From: Henckelia pumila
Taxonomy: Eukaryota > Streptophyta > Magnoliopsida > Lamiales > Gesneriaceae
DNA: 64,000 nucleotides
Assembly (NCBI RefSeq): GCF_033568475.1
Contig: NC_133121.1
Span: 57,077,905-57,141,904, forward strand
Direction of reading: 5' to 3'
In this document: piece by piece, positions 56,009-64,000 of the stretch
How the letters are laid out: each line of letters opens with the position of its first letter
Numbering within the stretch: position 1 is the stretch's first letter
Translations under genes and position numbers: made by a program
The notes under the pieces: model-generated
Told to the model about the DNA's origin: nothing
What the model saw: only the letters and a program-made list of their open reading frames with translations
Database searches by the model: none

Positions 56009-59000
56009 ATGATTGAGAATTATTTGAATTACTTGGATATGTGATTTAAATTTCAAAGCATGAATTAATTGAGATACGAACTGTTTCGGGTTACTGGTTG
56101 CAATGAATACTCTTGAGATCGAATGAGTATGTCGAGCTGAGGTTGTTGGACACCGGATAGATGTATTTGAGATGTTGTGTCCTAATCCTCTTGAATAAGA
56201 TTTTCTACTTGGCAAGTTTTGAACAGGATTTAACTAGTAGCGAACCCAATTGTACAGAATTGTTCTGTGACTGAACTAATGGATGTCACTCCGAACTGAT
56301 GGGAGAATTACTGATGAGATTTCAGTCTTTTAACTCTTTAACTCTGAGGAGTTATGAGAATGAGTTTGGGTGTGAAAGCTGATTAGAAGAGATCGATCAG
56401 TTGTTTGATTCTCTAGACTTTACAGACGAACGACGGATTCGGTTAATTGGGTACCAACTTCAAGGCATTGCAAAAAGTTGGAGGTTATCGAAGAAGAGAG
56501 CCTTAGGGAACAAGGTTTGGTCGTGTTGTGGAGTTGTTTAATTCGAGTTTATGCAACAGACTTTAGTACTTGCTCTTATCGAGGATTCACAAACTCTAAC
56601 TGCTCATGACGATGAAAAAGCAGGGCAGCCAAAGTTGATTTCAGACAGTTGCCAGATTCAGATCCGAGACGATAGACGAATGGATTTCCTCCGATAAGAA
56701 TTCCTGAATTAAGAATTCCTTTCTTATTGTTTGTTGATTACCGTTTGTTACAGAAAGGTACGGAGGAATGTTTTATGTATGTAGATGATGTCTTCAATCT
56801 GCCCGTGTTGGTTGATTTAATAGAGATGTTAAGTTTGCTGATGTTGTTCTAGTTGAGATTTCAGATTTGCCTCCGAGTCGAGAGGATGAGTTCAGCATTA
56901 ATTTTAGATCAGACATCATCGACTGATAATCTTAAGGGAAGAGGTTTCAGAGATCGAATTTGAAATGAGGTACGACCGATTTGAATTTTAATCGTACAGA
57001 TTGAAATGGGAATTGCATCTGCAATGTTTATGTGTCCTTTGAACCGAATATTTCAGAGATTTATAGATGAGTTCTTGAGTATTCTTATCGATGAATCTCT
57101 TATCCTTCGAAGAGCCGTATTGATCTTTCAGATTCTTTAAGAATTGTTCGCAGATTTGCATGCCGATCAATTATGCTATTCTTCTGACGTCTGAATCTTG
57201 TAAGACCGAGTTGTATTTTCCTCGATCTTTTATCTAGGAAGATGTAATTTTATTGAATACCTCAAGACTAGAGCTGTTATGAATTGATCTGGATCGTCTT
57301 CCTTATCTGAATTTGAAGATTTTTGGATTTAGCGAATTCTATCGCGAATCCTTTGAGAATTCTTATTGTTGGGAAGACGTTTACTCAACAGATTATGTTC
57401 TTCTGTTTAGATTGTATCTTTGAGACCAGTTCTTATTGAATTGCAGGAGAGATTGATCAGTACCTCAATATTATTGATTCTTCGGTATTGATGACCTTTC
57501 GGTGCTTTGCACTCCTTCTTATTGAGAGTTGAGACTTATTCTTGTTCAGAAGAACTCCTTGTTATCTTGAGCATCGAAGAAGTTGAAGACGCTCGAGATG
57601 CAATTTCAGTTTCCGATTTGAGTCTCACAGAGATCTTATTTCTTGGAATATCTAGCATCATTTTCTTTGCTTGGAAGATTTCAGTAATCTGTTCTGATCT
57701 TGGAAGATAGAAGTTTTGATTGTCGCAGTCCGAACTGATTATGAGTTGGGAGAGAGAGTTTTAGAGGACGAATTATCTGACTGTGAATTCTAATGTTATT
57801 CGGAGAATTTATTGTGGCAGCTAAGAATTTAAGCTGAACGATCTGTTTTTATTTTTATCTACTTCAGTTGTCCTCTTTGACAGATGATTGCTGCACTTCT
57901 GACAGAGTCTGGAACAGATGGAACGTTTGTCTTGACTCCTTCATTTGACTTCGAACTAGAGTTGATTGAGAAGATTGAGAACGCTTTGGAATCTTATTTG
58001 ACCTTTCAGAATCCGATAAAGATAGATCTGATCTGAGTATAATCTAAGTTTCAGGTTTTTATTGATGCCTTATTAGCGAATAACTTTTGTTGTGCCAGAT
58101 GTTTCAGTTTGAGACAGAGTATCAGGAGATTGGCACTTTGAAATCCATTCAGTGTTCTTCCAGATGATCGGAAGATGTTTGATGAATTGAGGAATCAGAT
58201 TGAATAGAGGACGAGGAAGCATGAGGTTCGAAGTATGGCTTCTGATGTTTTGAACTGTCAGCAGTCAGAGAGAGAACGATCCGATTTTTTGTTCTACAGT
58301 CTATTCTGATTCAAAGTGGAATTGGGATCATAATTCGATGATTTTCGTAGCAAGGCTTCCTTGTTGAGTCCGAGATGAGATGTTAATTGAGTCTCGTTGA
58401 ACGAGGGACGGAGTCCTCCGTTAAGAATTCTCGATTCTAAGAATTCTTGATTTTCTGTTGAATGACTTTTGTTACAGAATAGTATGAACGAACTCTTGAA
58501 GCTTTACAGTTGATGTATTTGATTGTAACCTGAACTTGTTGATGTGCCAGTGGTTATTGAATGACTGAAGTTGTTCGGAATGAACTTCTAGATTGGTCCC
58601 GATTGTCAGAACGAGTTCGACACTGAATGGGGATCCGAATTTTATCTTCAGGAAGTTCCTGAAGAGAAATTTCTAAGAATCGTTTCCGAATTGAGGTATG
58701 GCCGCTTTGAACTTTTGACAGGCCGTTTGATTTGACGAATACTCTTGTATTGTTGAAGAATTTTCTGTTGACCGAATCTCTCAGAAATATTAGTTGAAAT
58801 TAGGAATTCTTATTGATGAATTTCTTGCTTTCTGGTTATGAGAATTGTACTGATCGTATAGAGCTTTCTACAATATTTTTAGAATTGTACGCCGATCAGT
58901 TGTTTGCTAAATTCAATGTTTGAATTCTGATTGGACCGAATGAATTTCTTTGATCTTATTATCTGATGATGGAATTTCTGATTATCCGCTCACGTGTATT

Positions 59001-59820
59001 TTGATTTTCAGTGCTGATGATCTTTCAATGCTGGGATTTCTTCTTATTGAGATTTTGGAATTATTCTTATTTCATCTACTGTCTGATTTTGATTGATTGA
59101 TTGATAGAATCCGTTACAGTTTTCTGTACAGAATGATTTTTGATGAAGAACAGAGGATTGATATCTGGTCAGAGGTTTTCAGATGTCATGAATTGCCGAA
59201 GTCTGTCAGTCTAGACAGAGATCCTTGATGTAATTGTTCTTTCGGCATAGACTTCGAAGAGAATTTTGTTGTTGATTCAACTATTTTCGATTCGATACCC
59301 TTAGAACGACATACAGCCAGATCTGTTGAATCAAACTTTAGAGGAATTGCCATGAGTTGTAGTGTTCGACTTAGCACTAGTTGGCAGAATTCTTGATTTT
59401 TTTGTGGAAACTTCGTACAACGATAGCGATCAGATGATTATTGAAATCACTTTCTAGAAGTTGTACGAGGAGAGATTAAGATCTCCTTCCTTTTGATATG
59501 TAATTTCTGTGTCACATGAGTTAGAACGAAAGATGATTTGAATTATGACTGAAATTAGATGGATTTTCTAACGAGGATGAGATGACTTTTGATAGACGGA
59601 CGGAGTGTTGATGAAGTAATCGACTAGAGTTTCTGACTTCCTCTATTTTTTTGAGATATCGAATTGATTGAGATGAACGATTCAGAGTTAGATTGGAAGC
59701 AGATTCTGTACTTAGTTCCGAGATGTAAATTCTTATTGCAGTCCAATGATTCAAGCCTCGACCTTGTGATAGAATCATGCTTGATTTCGAAGACGAAATC
59801 GATTCTTAGAGGGGGAGAAT
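56009..59820 (+). pseudogene. Highly degenerate, mosaic interior of gypsy C
   Basis: No long frame is left, but remnants of a gypsy polyprotein can be traced. A gag-like stretch lies near 56430 (RLIGYQLQGIAKSW). A VDYRLLQ...VDDVFNL RT start is near 56735-56800, and EISDLPPSREDEFSI (pre-RT linker) near 56860. The RT middle is near 56970 (MRYDRFEF) and 57050 (NRIFQRFIDEFLSILID). RNase H linker remains are near 57330 (FSEFYRESFENS), and integrase remains near 58240 (VLNCQQSERE) and 58310 (SKWNWDHNSMIFV). RT appears again at 58690 (LRYGRFELL) and 58900 (ELYADQLFAKF), then the integrase core near 59210 (LDRDP). Modules are therefore out of order and partly doubled. Confidence 0.6.
59808..59820 (+). 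other. Polypurine tract of gypsy C
   Basis: AGAGGGGGAGAAT lies directly before the LTR start TGTAATGCC. This fixes the plus orientation of C, because the LTR ends themselves (TGTAATGCCCC...GGGGTCTCACA) would allow either direction. Confidence 0.75.
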
Positions 59821-61977
59821 TGTAATGCCCCAAAATTATCTTAATGAACTTTATTTGAGATAATCAGAGATTTTAGAAGTCGAGGGCCGATTCGATTATG
59901 ATCAGGGACTAGAATGCAATTTTTGGAATTTTTAGGGACTAAAATGCAATAAATGGATTTATTAGATATTTAAGCTTGTATTTGACTCATTCTTCACTTC
60001 ATCCCCTTCCTCCATCTCGCCTCCCACCATGGAAATCGCCCCTTTCATTTTCCAAGATTTGGGATTTCCATTTTTGATCAATCCGTCCGATATAATTGAT
60101 TTCTGACTGGATATCTACGATCACAGCGACGAGTGCTCCGTTTGGAAGTAAGTATATCTTAATTCTGAGAAGTTTGAATTTTTGGACGTTGTTAGAATTG
60201 ATTTATATTCGGAGAGGATGATTATGAGATAGCTGTGATAGTATATCTAAGACGGTTCGAAGATCTAACGACGATCGAAATTGATATGAATTTTCTAGTT
60301 ATTTTCGAAAATTGGAGTTTTAAGATGTGTTGGGATTGGATTGGAAATGATATGAATTGATTGAATTGAGTTTATTGAAATGATATATTGCTGTCTCCGT
60401 TTCTGGTTTGATCAGTTTATAGTCGTTATGCTGTCAGTTTGAGTTTTGGATATCGTTTCGATATTTTGATCGTATCGAGTTTGATCGAGCTTTTGATATC
60501 GATATTGATCCTTATGACTTCTTCTGATAGATTGAATTGAAGTCAGCAGAGTTGTGAGGTAACAACTTTGGTCAGTTTGGAAGATTGAAATCGGTACAGT
60601 ATCGATTTTCTTTTTATCGATTGAAGAAGTTGATTGAGTTTTGAATGAGTTTGATTGGATATTGACTATTATCCTTGCTATTTGATTTCATATTGAAGTA
60701 CCTTCGAAGCGAATAAGGTAAAAGACAACTTAGACTTGAATGGAACGATTAACTCAAATTAGACTGGATTCGAGTGTTCCAAAGAAATCACATACTTGCA
60801 TGATTGAATGCTTATTTGAAATCATGATTGAATGCTTAGTTGAAATCATGATTGAATGCTTATTTGAATTGGTTATTGAATTTATGATTGAATGCATGAG
60901 ATGACATATGCATTCATATTGAGCCGAATGATTATTCATTTTGAATTAGACGATCTGGTGATTATAGTTGAGTGGCCTTGTAGGCGAATTACTACATGTG
61001 CGGAAATAACTCTCTATAATGTTTTGGAGTCTAGAGAATTAAAATATGCCTCGTCCACCTCGAGAGGGTAGTCGGTGTGATTATTGGATATTTTAACCTC
61101 GGGATCCCAAACCAAAGAAAGAAAGAAAGAAGAATTCCATTTGATTATCTAAGTCTGATAATCCAGAAGTTTTACAAACATGCATATCATTTTAATTCAG
61201 TACTTGAATGAATTACTTGAATTATATCTGAAGTTGATATACGAGGTGAATTGATGCATATCATGTTTGATATGTTTATTTGATATAGCATGTTGTCTCT
61301 TTTACTGGGAATTGTATTCTCACCGGATTATCCAGCTGTTGTCTTGTTTTTGTATGTGTGCATGGCAACAGGTGGGGCAGGACCGAGTCAGAGACGACAA
61401 GGATAGATTGAGATTGAAGATTAGAAGTGAGACTTCGAATTAGAATTGGAAATGCATGTCAATCTAGTTTATGTTTTGAAATCATGTTAGAATTCGAATG
61501 GGTTGTATTTGATTTTGAAGTATTGAATATTAGAACCGAATTCGATTGATGATTATTGATTATCGAAGATAGTTTGTATGTTGATTGCATGTTGTTGAAT
61601 TCAGAATTGAGCATGTTAGATTGATATTAGATTGAGTTGAATTGTTGATTTTGAGATTGGAAGCATGTTCAGTTTTTTGGAAAAATTTTGATCCCAGGGT
61701 GAGCTCGATCCCATGATTTTCTGAGATCGAGCGCAGCCCCTGAAAATATTGAGGCAGAGACTTGCACAAAATGGTGCGCTCGATCCTGGCTTTTTGCCGG
61801 ATCGAGCGCGGCACATATTATTTTCTCGGCAGAGAGTTTCAAAATATGGTGTGCTCGAACTGTTCATCAGAAAAATAAATTTTTTTTTGTTATTTATTTA
61901 ATGTCTTATCTTTTGTCCTTTGATTTATTATCGATAGGACTAACTCTTGATTAAATGATTAGAATCGGGGTCTCACA
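59821..61977 (+). repeat. 3' LTR of gypsy C (complete, 2157 bp)
   Basis: Starts TGTAATGCCCC and ends GGGGTCTCACA, nearly inverted ends. It contains a short tandem repeat (three units of ATCATGATTGAATGCTTA-type near 60795-60860) and ACCGGATTATCC. Near 61690-61865 are palindromic modules such as GCGCTCGATCC...GGATCGAGCGC (61776-61810). It serves as reference for the broken 5' LTR. The ORFs inside are repeat-derived. Confidence 0.88.
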
Positions 61978-62888
61978 AAATTTAATGAACAACCCAAGAC
62001 TAGACGCTTGGACAAAGCCGAATGACCTGTCGGGGTAGATACAAAAAGTACGACATCTAGGGATATGTAGAAAAATCTATGGCGTTTAACAAAACATGCC
62101 AAAATGAATGAATGCGATGCACGAATATCTATGAGAACGAAAGAAAGAATTCCGCACAAAATAAATGTACCTATGATAACCTTCTCATTCACTTTCTAAA
62201 CCTGATCTTGGCTTAGTGCAAAGACTTGTCCAAGAATACATGGCCTCTGGTTGGTGCTCCCAACCGACTGTCTTGATGGCCTCTGCAAAACTGATGCTAA
62301 GAACCCGATCCGGATGCTGATACTCCACTCATATGTGGGCAATCTCTCTTTGTGTGACCCATCTGGACATAGCAAAAGCAAGCACCACCTGCTCCAAGGC
62401 ATCTATCTGTAGGATGACGTCCCGAACACTTCTCGCACTGACCTCTCTTCTTTCCAAAGTGGAACACACCTCCACCGAAACCTGAACTTGAAGAAAAAGA
62501 AGCACCAGCTTCTTGAAAGACTGGGCTTTAGGCCCCAAAGAGTTATCTAGTCGGAAGGAGGAGAAGATCCTGTTGCGCTTAATATTTTCCTCTGCTTGTT
62601 GAAAACAGTTAACCAACACCTCATAGATGTCAGATCGTCGCAGATAGCCACACGGTCATGAATCTCTGGATTAAGGCCCTGCAGAAAATGGTCATACTTG
62701 GCCTCAGAGCTATTACCAACATATGGGCAATACGTTAACAACTCAAAGAAATTCTATTGGCACTCATCTATAGTCATGTTGCCTTGCCTCAAGTTCATCG
62801 GCTCATTCGTATTCTACTGATGGAGTGCTGGAGGGAAATAAAATTTCCTGAATGCCTCACGGAACTTGACCTAAGTAACTGGGCCTCT
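61978..62888 (-). pseudogene. Gypsy D gag end and protease start
   Basis: The minus-strand reading gives gag (FREAFRKFYFPPALHQ near 62840; FLQGLNPEIHDRV near 62680), then a Cys-rich region with a zinc knuckle (CFCYVQMGHTKRDC, near 62360, in another frame than the neighbouring ORFs). The N-terminal half of the protease follows at 61978-62192, where the catalytic DTGASHSF is DIRASHSF. The protease reads up to GCSLNF, exactly where gypsy C was inserted, and continues as FEGCEL at 19381 (minus). Several frameshifts and stops. Confidence 0.75.
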
Positions 62889-63162
62889 GACCGACGATTT
62901 CGGTATTGACTAGCAAGTGCACTAGGTCAAGTAATAGGAAATGAACAATGATTCCTAGTATTGATCCAACATAGACTGTAGTTAATTCTCAAGATGTAAT
63001 TATTTCACTTAATCTAGACTAAATAATAAAAAGAGACAGGATGTATTCAAATAAATTTAAACTATCAATCAAATTTCCAATATAAAAATTGAAACAAACT
63101 TGCAACTAGAACTTGGATTATGAATTCAATTAAAATAAATCGATCAAGACACACAAAGGTAC
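62889..63162. other. Unassigned repeat-like sequence
   Basis: AT-rich, no coding sense. The gag homology of D ends at its left border and an LTR begins at its right border (63163). It contains GCACTAGGTCAAGTAATAGG, which I cannot assign. Confidence 0.4.
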
Positions 63163-64000
63163 TGTGAGACCCCGTTTCTAATCTTCTAATCTCGAATAAT
63201 CGATTACAATCGAACACAAAGAGCGGAGGAAACGAATCAAATATATTTTTTTAAACGAGCCTCGCGCCCGCGCGAGCTTTCGCCTCGCGCGCGAGGCTCG
63301 CGCCCATGCGAGGGGAGTGATCGCGCGCGCGCGGGCAAAAATACCCGAGCTCCTCCAAGTTTCTCGCGCGCGCGCGCGAGGTAAAGCCTCGCCCGCGCTC
63401 AGGCAAAACGGGCAGAAACAGAGCAAAAACCTGGGAACAACTCCAAAAACAGTTCCAATCAATTCTAAACCCAACAACATATACATATCAATAATTAGAA
63501 CATCCAACATTCTAGGTTCTGCCCAAAATACAATAAGAAGTTCGATGATAGGGTCATTCGACAAATCAAATAAATTCAAGTTTCCTAAACATGATTCAAG
63601 ACATGAAATTTCATCAACCCTATAAGGCAAGATTGCTAAAAGAACAAACTTCTTGACGGTGTCTCACTCTATCACTTCCAACTCGATCTAGTGATGCAAC
63701 TTATGACTCGATCCTGCCCCACCTTCCGTCAAGTACACATACAAACAAAACGACAGCCGGATAATCCGGTGAAAATATAATTCCCAGTAAAAGAGACAAA
63801 TCAAGCAATTCCAAATAATATATCAAATCATATTATATAGAACAACGAGTCAATCAATTCAAAAAGGCATATCAGCACTCAACTCGAAATGCATTAAAAT
63901 GAAATGCATGACTTCAAAACTCAGGATTATCTAATTGGATAATCGAATATCAATTGGTACTCGGTTGGGATCCCAGGGTCAAGTCATCACGAACAACCCA
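63163..64000 (-). repeat. C-related LTR, reverse orientation, cut by window end
   Basis: Starts TGTGAGACCCCG, the reverse complement of the end of LTR C, and shares with it the region around CAGCCGGATAATCCGGTGA (63755) and CCCAGTAAAAGAGACAA. It is diverged from C. At 63255-63400 it has a CpG-rich block with CGCGCGCG runs where C has GATCGAGCGC modules. The overlapping ORFs at 63178-63630 are by-products. Confidence 0.7.

Larger units (their letters stand above)
19383..61977 (+). mobile_element. Gypsy C, host of the nested insertions
   Basis: Reconstructed from four parts: 5' LTR start (19383-19698), 5' LTR later part (35987-36907), degenerate interior (36908-37005 and 56009-59820), and a complete 3' LTR (59821-61977). 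Flanking AAATT occurs at 19377-19381 and 61978-61982, with one extra C at 19382 before the LTR. It lies in the protease of gypsy D, whose coding halves abut both ends. Elements A, CACTA, G and F were all inserted later into C or its inserts. Confidence 0.8.

Noticed and set aside
63255-63400. Possible CRISPR-like or satellite array
   Set aside because: The repeats are irregular CG runs without equal-length units or spacers.
63178-63630. 150-aa minus ORF with Arg/Ala-rich region
   Set aside because: The Arg/Ala run comes from the CGCG repeats of the LTR.

Overview
This window is a heterochromatin-like stretch of a plant nuclear genome, most likely a eudicot. It contains essentially no intact host gene. 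Nearly everything is transposable-element DNA: Ty3/gypsy chromoviruses (polyprotein ending in a chromodomain, primer sites matching initiator Met-tRNA), Ty1/copia elements, and one CACTA-type DNA transposon. The host assignment rests on these families and on captured fragments of plant genes (a ferric-chelate reductase, a plastid DnaJ-ferredoxin protein and a plastid methyltransferase). I cannot name the species.

Layout. Bases 1-24109 form a very large imperfect palindrome. The left arm (1-11298) is the reverse complement of the right arm (13614-24109), around a spacer (11299-13613) of scrambled copia LTR pieces and a truncated gypsy-B LTR. Each arm carries, from the outside in, the pol end and 3' LTR of gypsy A, a 316-bp piece of LTR C, a pol fragment of gypsy D, and gypsy B. 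Both arms share the same junctions and stop codons, so this is one duplicated segment rather than repeated independent insertions.

From 18902 to 62888 the sequence can be read as a nested stack. Gypsy D (minus strand) was split in its protease region by gypsy C (plus strand, 19383-61977). The 5' LTR of C received gypsy A (minus, 19699-29565) and a CACTA transposon (29566-35986). The interior of C received copia G (minus, 37011-56003, target duplication GCTTT). The 3' LTR of G received copia F (plus, 38738-48300, target duplication AGTAT). A deletion at 29565/29566 fused the truncated 5' LTR of A to the truncated CACTA and removed the LTR C sequence between them. The window ends in a C-related LTR (63163-64000).

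The most notable item is the CACTA element. It keeps the last four exons of its own Ulp1-like protease. Upstream on the same strand it carries fragments of three unrelated host genes, all with intron boundaries and at least two with disabling mutations, which makes it a Pack-CACTA-type gene-capturing transposon. Every retroelement reading frame is damaged except the RT-RNaseH segment of copia F and the gag segment of copia G. No tRNA, rRNA, CRISPR or intact host gene was seen.
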